Positions 1 to 8,129 of a stretch of DNA of 64,000 nucleotides are shown here, piece after piece (position 1 is the stretch's first letter; each line of letters begins with the position of its first letter). Source of the stretch: CBFDBF01 sp050291465 (lineage in GTDB: Bacteria > Pseudomonadota > Gammaproteobacteria > Chromatiales > Chromatiaceae); NCBI GenBank assembly GCA_050291465.1, contig JBNKJV010000006.1, positions 1 to 64,000 of the forward strand. The letters are read 5' to 3'. The notes below the pieces were generated by a model that saw nothing but the letters and a program-made list of their open reading frames with translations, did no database searches and was not told where the DNA came from. The position numbers and the translations under genes are program-made.

Positions 1-811
1 GCAGTTCCGCCAGATCGAAGTGTAGGGAGGCGCCGGGCAGGCGCCCTCTCAGCAAGGCCGCCAGCTTCTCGAGATCCCCCAGGGCCTCCAGAACCCCTGC
101 CCCCGCTCCCGCCAGGTGCTTCCGCCCCCGTTCCAGGGCGTCTTCACCGCTCAATTCCGGCAATATTTCAAACATCCCCGCCAGCGGGGCTGGGATACCC
201 ATCTCCTTCACCAGAGCCGCAACCTCCGGCACCGCCTTACTCTGCAGGGCGTTGAACAGATCATGTTCCTGCTGTCTATCCAGCCCCGCCTCCCTGGCCA
301 GACTACGGAATATGCCCACATGCCCGAGATCCAGGTAAGGATCATCGATCCCCGCCCGACTCAGGGTTTCCATCATAAGGCAAAGGATCTCCAGTTCGCT
401 CTCGACACCTGAGTGCCCGTAGAGCTCCGCCCCCACCTGCATCGGTGCGCGGGAGCCGCCAAAGTCGTCGCCGCGGGTATGCAGGACGGTTCCCAGGTAA
501 CACAGCCGCGTGGGACAGTCTCTGCGCAACTGGTGGGCATCGATCCGCGCCGCCTGAGGCGTGATATCCGCCCGGATGCCCAACTGCCGCCCGGTAGGCT
601 GATCGGTAACCTTAAACGTCTTCAGATCCAGATCGCCGCTGGTGCTGGTGAGCAGGGATTCCACATACTCCACGAAAGGGGGGAATATCAATTCATATCC
701 CCAGCACCGATACAGATCGAGAAGTTCCCGGCGCAGGGCCTCCAACGCCGACGCCTGCGGCGGCAGGACCTCTTCAATGCCCTGGGGTAATAACCAATGT
801 TCGTTTCTCAT
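1..811 (-). CDS. hisZ: ATP phosphoribosyltransferase regulatory subunit HisZ (3' part cut by window edge)
   Basis: The reading frame starts at an ATG at 811 and stays open to the left edge, so about 270 N-terminal residues are present and the C-terminus lies outside. The protein begins MRNEHWLLPQGIEEVLPP and contains class II HisRS-like motifs: FPPFVEYVESLL, then KTFKVTDQPTGRQLGIRADITPQ, read here as separate short blocks, and CYLGTVLHT. HisZ is a catalytically inactive HisRS paralogue that binds the short-form HisG and makes it active and histidine-sensitive in the first step of histidine synthesis. The position after hflC and DUF2065 is the usual gammaproteobacterial place for hisZ, whereas a true hisS would sit elsewhere. 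The start lies 2 bp after the DUF2065 stop, which suggests co-transcription. Confidence 0.88.
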   Translation of the reverse strand, partial: MRNEHWLLPQGIEEVLPPQASALEALRRELLDLYRCWGYELIFPPFVEYVESLLTSTSGDLDLKTFKVTDQPTGRQLGIRADITPQAARIDAHQLRRDCPTRLCYLGTVLHTRGDDFGGSRAPMQVGAELYGHSGVESELEILCLMMETLSRAGIDDPYLDLGHVGIFRSLAREAGLDRQQEHDLFNALQSKAVPEVAALVKEMGIPAPLAGMFEILPELSGEDALERGRKHLAGAGAGVLEALGDLEKLAALLRGRLPGASLHFDLAEL

Positions 812-813
812 TT

Positions 814-999
814 TCAGTTCACTAGATAAAGCATAACGACGCCGAGTACCATGCAGACCAATCCGGCGATACGCAGGGAGCGGTCATCCATCTCATCCAC
901 CGCGCGAACCATTTTTCGCATGGTACCCGGGCTGAGAAACGGAAATATACCCTCGATCACCATCACCAGCGAAAGGGCCACCAGCAGATCATGCCACAT
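814..999 (-). CDS. DUF2065 small inner-membrane protein (YjeT-like)
   Basis: This 61-residue protein has two hydrophobic segments, at about residues 4-22 and 43-60, separated by a charged loop with RAVDEMDDRS. Length, sequence pattern and position after hflC match the DUF2065/YjeT family, which has no established function. It ends 2 bp before hisZ. A repeat-bearing gap of 143 bp separates it from hflC, so it may be read from the hfl transcript or from its own promoter. Confidence 0.8.
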   Translation of the reverse strand: MWHDLLVALSLVMVIEGIFPFLSPGTMRKMVRAVDEMDDRSLRIAGLVCMVLGVVMLYLVN

Positions 1000-1028
1000 A
1001 AAACCTATCCCCCGTACACCGGCCTGTT

Positions 1029-1114
1029 AACGCAAAGAACGCAGAGAACACAAAGGCGTTTTATCTCACCATTTGGAGACAAACCCTCTGCGCCCCTGCG
1101 CGCTATGCGTTTAT
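1029..1114. repeat. CGCAAAG-type dispersed repeat, two opposed copies
   Basis: AACGCAAAGAACGCAGAG at 1029-1046 is followed about 40 bp later by a degraded opposed copy (CTCTGCGCCCCTGCGCGC, 1086-1103). It lies in the hflC-DUF2065 gap. Related copies are at 12832-12872, 15857-15891 and 41634-41662. Confidence 0.6.
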
Positions 1115-1142
1115 TTGAAGTGTACGTAAATCGGTTATTCGG

Positions 1143-2018
1143 TTAGCGGTTTTGTTTACTCTTGCTGTTGAAATACTCGAAAAACTCCGAATCGGGTTGC
1201 AATACCATCACATCACCACCCTGTTCAAACACCGAACGGTAAGCATTCAGACTACGATAGAAGGCGTAAAACTCCCGATTCTTGTTGTAGGCGCTGGCAT
1301 AGATCTCCGCCGCCTTGGCATCGCCCTCACCGCGCATCTCTTCCGCCGCCTTGTAGGCCTCCGCCTTGATGACCGTCTTCTGGCGATCGGCATCCGCCTT
1401 TATCTGTTCCGCCTTCTCCTCACCCTGGGCCCGCAGTTCCGCCGCCACCCGTTCACGCTCGGTGCGCATACGATCATGCACCGAATCACTGACGTCTCTC
1501 GGGAAGTCGATGCGTTTTACCCGCACATCGACGATTTCCACACCCAGTTCACTGGCCTTCTCATCCGCGCCCTTCTTCAGCAGCTCCATGATCTCCGCAC
1601 GTTCTCCGGAGATCGCCTCCTGGATAGTGCGTTTACCGAACTCGTCACGCAGGGCGGTGTTGATGCGCTCCGACAACAGGCGTGATGTCTTTGTCGGATC
1701 GCCGCCGGTGGAGCGGAAATACTGAGCCACGTTGGAGATACGCCACTTGGCGTAGGAATCCACCACCACAAACTTCTTCTCTATGGTCAGAAAACGTTCC
1801 GGTTTGGCGTCCAGGGTCTGAATGCGCTTATCGAACGTCATGACATTGTTCACCAGCGGCCACTTCCAGTGGAGCCCGGGATCGTAATCCGAATCCACGA
1901 TCTCACCCAGTTGCAGCTTGATGGCCAGCTCCCACTGGTTTACCACGAAAGCGGATGAGTAGACGATCGCCCCCACGATGACCACACTTAAGAGATAACC
2001 GGTAGCCTTCGTATTCAT
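1143..2018 (-). CDS. hflC: HflC, SPFH membrane protein controlling FtsH
   Basis: The 291-residue protein has one N-terminal membrane segment (about residues 7-26) followed by an SPFH/band-7 domain and a coiled-coil tail rich in Glu, Arg, Ala and Lys (about 160-235, with MRTERERVAAELRAQGEEK split by short breaks). HflC and HflK form a large periplasm-facing cage around the FtsH protease and modulate its degradation of membrane proteins. Its ATG shares one base with the hflK stop codon (TGATG), so translation is probably coupled. Length and order are standard. Confidence 0.96.
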   Translation of the reverse strand: MNTKATGYLLSVVIVGAIVYSSAFVVNQWELAIKLQLGEIVDSDYDPGLHWKWPLVNNVMTFDKRIQTLDAKPERFLTIEKKFVVVDSYAKWRISNVAQYFRSTGGDPTKTSRLLSERINTALRDEFGKRTIQEAISGERAEIMELLKKGADEKASELGVEIVDVRVKRIDFPRDVSDSVHDRMRTERERVAAELRAQGEEKAEQIKADADRQKTVIKAEAYKAAEEMRGEGDAKAAEIYASAYNKNREFYAFYRSLNAYRSVFEQGGDVMVLQPDSEFFEYFNSKSKQNR

Positions 2019-3163
2019 CAGCGTATCCTCCTGCTGCGCGTTGTATCGCGTACCGGTGCTTCCGTCGCCTGGCTCTCCGGTTCGACCGACGTCTGTTTTT
2101 TCTGTTTTGCGGGAGATGCCACCGGTTTTGATCCGATGAGCTTATCCAGCGGTAGATACATCAGGCTGTTTCCGCTATCCACATCGAGCAGTACCTTATT
2201 GGTCTTGGCCAGCACCTCCTGCACGGTCTCCAGGTAAAGTCGTTTACGCGTCACCTCCGGCGCCTTCTCGTACTCCGCCAGCACCGCCAGGAAACGGGAC
2301 ACCTCACCCTCCGCCTCGGCTATCACTTTCGCGCGGTAGGCCTTCGCGTCCTCCAGCTGGCGCGCCGCGGCGCCGCGCGCCCTCGGAACAACGTCGTTGG
2401 CATAGGCCTGGGCCTGATTCTCGATCCGGACTTTGTCTTCCCGCGCCTTAACAACATCGGCAAACGCCTCTTTCACCTGCTCCGGCGGATCGGCATCCTG
2501 AATATTAACGCTAACCACTTCCAGCCCGGTCCGGTAGGTGTCCATGAGATCCTGGATACCGGTTTTTACCAGTTCCGCGATACCGCTCCGGTTCTCGGTA
2601 ATAATGGCATCCAGACGACTCTTACCGATAACCTCGCGCAACGCCGTTTCGGTGGCGTCCTTGATGGTCTGATTCGGATTCCAGTCCTGGAATTTGTAAT
2701 CCGCGGGATCCTGTATCTTGTACTGGACCGTCATTTTCAGGTCGACGATGTTCTCGTCCTGGGTCAGCATAATCGCCGAATGATTGAAAGAGAGTACCTG
2801 GTCAATGTTGACCGGAATCACCTGGTCCACTAGAGGAATGAGAAAATGCGGCCCCGGTTTCGTGACCTCTTTGTAAGCTCCAAAGCGCAACACCACCCCG
2901 CGCTCCGGAGGCTGAATCATATAAAAGCTCTGCCACACAAGAAGCAAAATCAGAACGATAACAGCGATAACGCCCACGCCCGCAGTACCGGGGCCGGCAG
3001 GGAGTTCCCCTCTTGCGCCGTTATCTGATCCCTTGCGACCGCCGAAGAGACCACCCAGTCTCTCCTGCATCTTTTTTACAACCTCATCCAGATCCGGCGG
3101 TCCCTGGTCATCACCCTTGTTACCCCACGGATCTTTGTCGCCACCCGGTTCGTTCCAGGCCAT
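2018..3163 (-). CDS. hflK: HflK, SPFH membrane protein controlling FtsH
   Basis: The start is taken at the ATG at 3163 because it has GGAG six bases upstream and gives the family-typical MAWNEPGGDKDPWG; the longer frame would need a TTG at 3175. The protein is 381 residues: a Gly/Asp-rich cytoplasmic N-terminus, a membrane segment at about 62-83 (VIAVIVLILLLVWQ), an SPFH domain, and a basic Arg-rich tail ending RSRRIR. It is the partner of HflC. A candidate promoter lies in the 239 bp gap behind hflX. Confidence 0.96.
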   Translation of the reverse strand: MAWNEPGGDKDPWGNKGDDQGPPDLDEVVKKMQERLGGLFGGRKGSDNGARGELPAGPGTAGVGVIAVIVLILLLVWQSFYMIQPPERGVVLRFGAYKEVTKPGPHFLIPLVDQVIPVNIDQVLSFNHSAIMLTQDENIVDLKMTVQYKIQDPADYKFQDWNPNQTIKDATETALREVIGKSRLDAIITENRSGIAELVKTGIQDLMDTYRTGLEVVSVNIQDADPPEQVKEAFADVVKAREDKVRIENQAQAYANDVVPRARGAAARQLEDAKAYRAKVIAEAEGEVSRFLAVLAEYEKAPEVTRKRLYLETVQEVLAKTNKVLLDVDSGNSLMYLPLDKLIGSKPVASPAKQKKQTSVEPESQATEAPVRDTTRSRRIR

Positions 3164-3214
3164 GAACCACTCCAATATTTATTTCAACTGTTTGAACAAT
3201 CGCGGAAGCTGCTA

Positions 3215-3243
3215 ATTCTATCCCGCAAACCTGATAAATTGAA
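3215..3243 (-). promoter_or_regulatory. candidate sigma-70-like promoter for hflKC
   Basis: On the minus strand TTCAAT and TAGAAT are separated by 17 bp. The -10 box is close to consensus but the -35 is poor. It lies in the 239 bp gap between hflX and hflK (3164-3402), in which I see no other gene or terminator. Confidence 0.3.
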
Positions 3244-3402
3244 CCACACTGAATACTCTTTACTTCTGCAATCCCGTATATATGACCAATTTCGCACTGC
3301 CTGTTTCCCCGTGTTACCGGAAAAACCACTAAATTCAAATCCTCTACCCCTGTTCGCGAGCTATTTTGAGATAGGTTTCAGTAACATGGGGACAAAGAGC
3401 GA

Positions 3403-4686
3403 TTATGCAATAAGCCGTTTCTCCAGTGCCGTTTCCTGGCGTAACAGCCGCTCATATTCCCGTCTCGATATCTCCAGCTCGATTTCCCATCCCCCCTGCT
3501 CGGTAGGCTGCTCCGAGACAATCTTGGCTAATCGGAACAACCGCGCGCGCAACTTCCCGTCTTCCGGCCCCAGGCGCACTATCCGACGCACATGCTCCTG
3601 ATGGAAAAATTCCGCTAGCGCCGACAGCAACAGTTCCACACCGGAACCCTCCTTTGCCGACAGCCAGACCCGCCGCACGGCACCGTCTTCGCCCCGCTCC
3701 ACGCGCGCTTCCTCCCCCGGCAGCAGGTCGATCTTGTTGTACACCTCGATCTGCGGAACACGGTGGGCACCGATCTCGCGCAACACCCGATCGACCTCGT
3801 TGATACAGGCTGAACGCTGCTGACCGGCCGCGTCAATGACATGCAGCAATAGGTCTGCGGAAACCGTCTCCTGCAAGGTGGAACGAAAGGCGGCCACCAG
3901 TTCGTGAGGAAGGTGGGATATGAAACCTACGGTATCCGCCAGCACTATCGCCCCTTCCCCGGGCAGATCTACCCGGCGCAGAGTCGGGTCCAGCGTGGCA
4001 AACAGCTGGTCCGCCTCAAATACGCCGGCATCGGTCAAATGATTAAAGAGAGTGGATTTTCCCGCATTTGTATAGCCCACCAGAGAGACGGTCGGCACCT
4101 CGGCCCGGCTTCTGGCACGTCGCCCCTGTTCCCGCTGTCCCTCCACCTTCTCCAGCCGGCGCCGGATCTGGGCTATGCGATTGTTGACCAACCGCCGGTC
4201 GGTCTCCAACTGAGTCTCACCGGGACCGCGCAGACCGATACCGCCTTTCTGCCGCTCCAGATGGGTCCAGCCGCGCACCAGGCGGGTGGAAAGATGTCTC
4301 AGCTGCGCGAGCTCCACCTGCAGCTTGCCTTCGAATGAGCGGGCGCGCTGGGCGAAGATATCCAGGATAAGACCGGTGCGGTCCAGCACCCGGCACTGAA
4401 ACTCCCGCTCCAGATTACGTTCCTGGCTCGGCGAGAGATCATGGTTGAAGATCACCAGCTCCGCCTCCCGGTCACGGATGATGTCGGCAACCTCCGCCGC
4501 TTTCCCCTTGCCTATGTAAAAACGGGGATCGGGTGTGGCGCGGCTGCCGGTCACCGTCATGACCGGTTCCGCTCCGGCGGATATCGCCAGCTCGGTGAAT
4601 TCGTTCAGCTCTTCGGGATGAGACTTACCACCGAGATCCAGGTGTATAAGCACGGCCCGTTCGCCGCTCTCAGGACGCTCAAACAT
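3403..4686 (-). CDS. hflX: GTPase HflX
   Basis: The 427-residue protein has the HflX N-terminal domain (about 1-180, with DRTGLILDIFAQRA) and a G domain: G1 GYTNAGKST near residue 205, G3 DTVGF, G4 NKID. HflX is a ribosome-binding GTPase that splits stalled 70S ribosomes under stress. It is 88 bp downstream of hfq, as in most Gammaproteobacteria, and is probably co-transcribed with it. A GC-rich hairpin (GTGCCGG with CCGGCAC, 4732-4763) lies in the gap but lacks a T-run, so it is not called a terminator. Confidence 0.96.
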   Translation of the reverse strand: MFERPESGERAVLIHLDLGGKSHPEELNEFTELAISAGAEPVMTVTGSRATPDPRFYIGKGKAAEVADIIRDREAELVIFNHDLSPSQERNLEREFQCRVLDRTGLILDIFAQRARSFEGKLQVELAQLRHLSTRLVRGWTHLERQKGGIGLRGPGETQLETDRRLVNNRIAQIRRRLEKVEGQREQGRRARSRAEVPTVSLVGYTNAGKSTLFNHLTDAGVFEADQLFATLDPTLRRVDLPGEGAIVLADTVGFISHLPHELVAAFRSTLQETVSADLLLHVIDAAGQQRSACINEVDRVLREIGAHRVPQIEVYNKIDLLPGEEARVERGEDGAVRRVWLSAKEGSGVELLLSALAEFFHQEHVRRIVRLGPEDGKLRARLFRLAKIVSEQPTEQGGWEIELEISRREYERLLRQETALEKRLIA

Positions 4687-4774
4687 TCAGATGAACAAAG
4701 GGCTCCGACAGGGGCAAAGCGGAGAACAGGGTGCCGGTCCCGCAAAATCCGGAGCCCGGCACCGTATTCCTTGA

Positions 4775-5026
4775 CTAGTAATTTCCTGGCTCAGGCTGGC
4801 TTTCCTGAGTTGACGGGATCCTGACATTTCTCGAAGGAACAATGGTGGAAATGGCGTGCTTATACACCATCTGACTGACACTATTCTTGAGTAAAACTAC
4901 GAATTGATCAAAAGACTCGATCTGCCCTTGTAATTTAATTCCATTCACCAGGAAGATCGAAACCGGAGTCCGCTCCTTACGCAGCGCATTCAGGAAAGGG
5001 TCTTGTAGGCTTTGCCCTTTAGACAT
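4775..5026 (-). CDS. hfq: RNA chaperone Hfq
   Basis: The 83-residue protein has an Sm1 motif (VSIFLVNGIKLQGQIESFD) and an Sm2 motif ending YKHAISTIVP; QSLQDPFLNALR at the N-terminus is diagnostic. It forms a hexamer that pairs small RNAs with mRNAs. AAGGAG precedes the ATG at good spacing. The C-terminal tail after the Sm core is short (about 16 residues) compared with the E. coli tail. The gap upstream carries a candidate promoter that touches a MITE-like repeat. Confidence 0.98.
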   Translation of the reverse strand: MSKGQSLQDPFLNALRKERTPVSIFLVNGIKLQGQIESFDQFVVLLKNSVSQMVYKHAISTIVPSRNVRIPSTQESQPEPGNY

Positions 5027-5116
5027 GAGATTCTCCTTGTTGTAGTTGGCTCACGAGCCGGAAGGCTGGCGCTATGCTCTTCCCAAATCAGGCCATTGCC
5101 TAACTCGGCTAGTGAG

Positions 5117-5144
5117 ATTGTAGCACATCACCCGGCATGGCTAA
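5117..5144 (-). promoter_or_regulatory. candidate hfq promoter with extended -10
   Basis: Minus-strand TGCTACAAT provides an extended -10 (TGn plus TACAAT, 5117-5125). A weak TTAGCC lies 16 bp upstream at 5139-5144, exactly at the junction with the repeat at 5142-5285. The leader to the hfq ATG would be roughly 85 nt. Confidence 0.4.
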
Positions 5145-5285
5145 GGAACCTCTGATTAAATCGCTGATGCGCCGAGTTTGTGGCCAAATGGCTATGACCG
5201 CAAGGTGCCGCACTCACGCCGCCTTTCATCTCTAAATGCAAAGGCGGCGTCCCGGCCATCTTGGACTTGATCAGAGGCTCCCTAA
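5142..5285. repeat. MITE-like element with imperfect terminal inverted repeats
   Basis: The left end reads TAAGGAACCTCTGATTAAAT; the reverse complement of the right end reads TTAGGGAGCCTCTGATCAAG. The interior (about 100 bp) has no ORF and contains a 9-bp stem, GCCGCCTTT with AAAGGCGGC (5219-5249). The right half is repeated at 60841-60886, and single ends occur at 15898-15917 and, reduced, at 59340-59357. No transposase is present in the window. The element fills most of the hfq-miaA gap. Confidence 0.65.
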
Positions 5286-6232
5286 TATGTTCTTAAGATT
5301 GCGGCCGCGGCGAGAAGTTTCAAGGCTTGATCCGGTAAGCCCCCCGCCTCTTCATCCAGCCAATGAAGATCCGGTTCCGAGCGCAACCAGGTCATCTGAC
5401 GTTTTGCCAGTTGCCGGGTGGCAGCCGTCGCCTTCTCTATCATCTCCGCCTTGCCGTACTCACCCTGGATATACCCCAGCATCTGCCGGTAGCCTACACA
5501 ACGCATGGACGGTAAATCTGGATCCAGATCCCATTTTTCGAGCAGAGCACGTACCTCTTGTTCAAATCCCTGTTCCAGCATTTGGAGAAACCGCTGGTTT
5601 ATTCTTCGGTGCAACAGAGAACGGTCCCGGGGCGCACGAACCATCTTGATCAAGCTGTAAGGAAGTTGCTGTTTCCCATCCTGCCGCTGCAACTCCGACA
5701 GGGGTCGTCCGGTCAGTTCGTACACCTCCAATGCACGTGCGATCCGCTGCGGGTCGTTGGGATGAATGCGTCCGGCCGCTTCCGGGTCGATTCGTGCCAG
5801 TCGCCGGTGTAACTCCTTCCACCCCGACGTTTCCGCCTCCTTTTCGAGACGCGCCCGTACCCCGGGATCGGCATCCGGCAAATCAGATAGTCCATACTGC
5901 AGGGCGCGAAAATAGAGCATAGTGCCACCCACCAACAGGGGGATTTTTCCATCCCCCGTGATCGCCGCCATCTCCCTTAGTGCATCCTCCCGGAAGCGGG
6001 CGGCGGAGTAACTCTCCGTAGGATCACAGATATCGATAAGGCGATGGGGTGCGATAGCCAGTTCCCGGGCATCGGGTTTGGCGGTGCCGATGTTCATCTC
6101 CCGGTAAACCAGAGCGGAATCCACGCTAATGATTTCGAACGGCGCTCTCTGTACAAGCTGCAGCGCCAATTCGGTCTTTCCCGATGCAGTCGGACCCATA
6201 AGGAACACGGCCGGAGGAAGCAGAGTGGTCAT
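5282..6232 (-). CDS. miaA: tRNA dimethylallyltransferase MiaA
   Basis: MiaA transfers a dimethylallyl group to N6 of A37 in tRNAs that read codons starting with U. The 316-residue protein has the P-loop GPTASGKT near residue 14, the SVDSALVYREMNIGTAKP block and the DLPDADPGVR segment. ATG at 6232 is preferred over GTG at 6235. The gene follows mutL by 12 bp, the usual mutL-miaA-hfq order. The stop codon TAG (5284-5282) lies within the terminal repeat of the MITE-like element, so insertion may have redefined the C-terminus, which ends ILRTY. Confidence 0.96.
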   Translation of the reverse strand: MTTLLPPAVFLMGPTASGKTELALQLVQRAPFEIISVDSALVYREMNIGTAKPDARELAIAPHRLIDICDPTESYSAARFREDALREMAAITGDGKIPLLVGGTMLYFRALQYGLSDLPDADPGVRARLEKEAETSGWKELHRRLARIDPEAAGRIHPNDPQRIARALEVYELTGRPLSELQRQDGKQQLPYSLIKMVRAPRDRSLLHRRINQRFLQMLEQGFEQEVRALLEKWDLDPDLPSMRCVGYRQMLGYIQGEYGKAEMIEKATAATRQLAKRQMTWLRSEPDLHWLDEEAGGLPDQALKLLAAAAILRTY

Positions 6233-6244
6233 CACCTCTTCTTC

Positions 6245-8014
6245 CTATTGACCGCGGGAAAAGAGCCTATCCAGTTCCCGCATACTGATCTGGGTCCAGG
6301 TGGGTCGACCGTGATTACACTGGTTGCTGCGTTCGGTCCGTTCCATATCCCGCAACAAACTATTCATTTCGTCCAGCGTGAGCCGCCGCCCGGCCCGAAC
6401 CGACCCATGACAGGCCATGGTAGCCAATACCGTGTTGATCTGGTGCCGTATTCGATCGCTTGTTCCGAAGGTTACCAGATCCGCCAGAATATCCCGCAGC
6501 AGCCGCTCCGCATCCGCCCCCTGCAGAATCGCAGGGATGGCTCGAACCACCAATGTCTCACTCCCCAAGCGGTCCACCGCCATGCCCAGGGAAGTGAATG
6601 TTTCAGAACAGGTTTCAACCAGTTCCGCCTCACGGCGGCTGACCGCAACCGACACCGGGACCAACAGCGGCTGACTTTTCACCCCCTCTCCTTCAAAGGT
6701 CTCTTTTAACCGCTCGTAAGTGATCCGCTCGTGGGCGGCATGCATGTCCACCAGCACCAGGCCTTCACTATTTTCCGCCAGGATATAGATCTTGGCCAGT
6801 TGCGCCAGGGCGAAACCGAGGGGCGGGACGGTCTGTGTCCCAGCCGTTTCCATTCCAGCGATCTGTGGTCTTTGCTGCTCAAAGGTAGCCTGATAGCGTG
6901 CCCCCCGTTCCTCTGTCCCCAACGCTATGGAATGCTGGGCCGGTGCTCCCGTCCGCACCGGGACCGAACCTCCGGAGCTGAGTGGATATGACCCCGATAG
7001 AACTTCCGATTGCCCGCTTGCTGGTTGTGCCAACACCCGATGCAGAGAACGGAATATGAAATCGTGAACAACCCTGGACTCCCTAAAACGGACCTCATGC
7101 TTCGCCGGATGCACGTTGACATCAACCAACCGTGGATCTATCTCCAGGTAGAGCACATATGCCGGATGGCGACCGTGAAAAAGTACGTCCTGGAACGCCT
7201 GACGCACGGCGTGTGATATCAACTTGTCGCGTACCGCCCGACCGTTGACGTAGAACAGCTGCATATCGGCCTGACTGCGGGAGAAGGTGGGATTGGCCAC
7301 CCAACCGCGCAGGGCCATTCCCAGCGCCTCCTGTTCCAGGAACTGTGCATCCTCGAGAAACGCCGCCCCTAAAAGTTCCCGGATTCGTCGTTCCCGCTCT
7401 TCCGGCGCCACCGCGATGGGAAGGGAAAAGATCTCACGTCGGTTGTGACTCAAGGAAAAGGCCACATCGAAACGACTCAGGGCCAGGCGTTTAAGCAGGG
7501 TATCGATATGGCCGAATTCGGTCTTATCGGTGCGTAAGAACTTGCGTCGCGCCGGAGTATTATAAAAGAGATCTCGCACCTCCACTTCCGTGCCCTGCGG
7601 TTGAGCGGCAGGCTGAGGTTCTCCACCAGGTGATCCGTCCCCTTCCATCCGCCAACCGGTTTCCGCCGACTGCACCCGTGATGCGAGGGAAAGCCTGGAG
7701 ATAGCGGAGATGCTGGCCAGCGCCTCTCCGCGAAACCCCATGCTGGTGACACGCTCCAGCTCTTCCAGGCTGGATACCTTACTGGTGGCATGCCGGGTGA
7801 CGGCCAGGGTCAGATCCTCCCGATGAATGCCTTCCCCGTCGTCCCTGACCCGAATCAGCTTGCTCCCGCCCTGCTCGATCTCCACCCGGATACTGGATGC
7901 TCCCGCATCCAGACTGTTTTCCACCAGTTCCTTGACCACCGATGCCGGGCGCTCCACTACCTCACCGGCGGCGATCTGACTTATCAACTGGGAGGGCAGG
8001 AGGTGAATATGCAT
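6245..8014 (-). CDS. mutL: DNA mismatch repair protein MutL
   Basis: MutL is the GHKL ATPase that links MutS to MutH-type or endogenous nicking. I chose the ATG at 8014 because it gives MHIHLLPSQLISQIAAGEVV, aligned with the usual MutL start; the longer frame (8089) would begin inside a terminator hairpin. The protein is 589 residues. ATPase motifs are visible: ELVENSLDAG, DDGEGI, and GFRGEALASI; the C-terminal domain contains MACHGSVRAGR. The gene is followed by miaA after 12 bp. Confidence 0.95.
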   Translation of the reverse strand: MHIHLLPSQLISQIAAGEVVERPASVVKELVENSLDAGASSIRVEIEQGGSKLIRVRDDGEGIHREDLTLAVTRHATSKVSSLEELERVTSMGFRGEALASISAISRLSLASRVQSAETGWRMEGDGSPGGEPQPAAQPQGTEVEVRDLFYNTPARRKFLRTDKTEFGHIDTLLKRLALSRFDVAFSLSHNRREIFSLPIAVAPEERERRIRELLGAAFLEDAQFLEQEALGMALRGWVANPTFSRSQADMQLFYVNGRAVRDKLISHAVRQAFQDVLFHGRHPAYVLYLEIDPRLVDVNVHPAKHEVRFRESRVVHDFIFRSLHRVLAQPASGQSEVLSGSYPLSSGGSVPVRTGAPAQHSIALGTEERGARYQATFEQQRPQIAGMETAGTQTVPPLGFALAQLAKIYILAENSEGLVLVDMHAAHERITYERLKETFEGEGVKSQPLLVPVSVAVSRREAELVETCSETFTSLGMAVDRLGSETLVVRAIPAILQGADAERLLRDILADLVTFGTSDRIRHQINTVLATMACHGSVRAGRRLTLDEMNSLLRDMERTERSNQCNHGRPTWTQISMRELDRLFSRGQ

Positions 8015-8060
8015 AACACAGGTGGCGGAAACGGAACCGCGCCACCATTGTGCCATCTCA

Positions 8061-8099
8061 AAGAGAAAAAGAAAGTGCCCCGGCGACAATCGCCGGGGC
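8061..8099 (-). terminator. intrinsic terminator or attenuator between amiC and mutL
   Basis: A perfect 10-bp stem, GCCCCGGCGA with TCGCCGGGGC and a 3-nt loop (8077-8099), is followed on the minus strand by ACTTTCTTTTTCTCTT. It lies after the amiC stop and before the mutL start, so it probably ends or reduces transcription from amiC into mutL. Confidence 0.75.
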
Positions 8100-8129
8100 C
8101 AATAGATCTCTAGGGGGTATTAACGAACC

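Noticed and set aside
4732..4763. Terminator between hfq and hflX
   Set aside because: The stem is interrupted and no T-run follows, so at most it is a weak attenuator.
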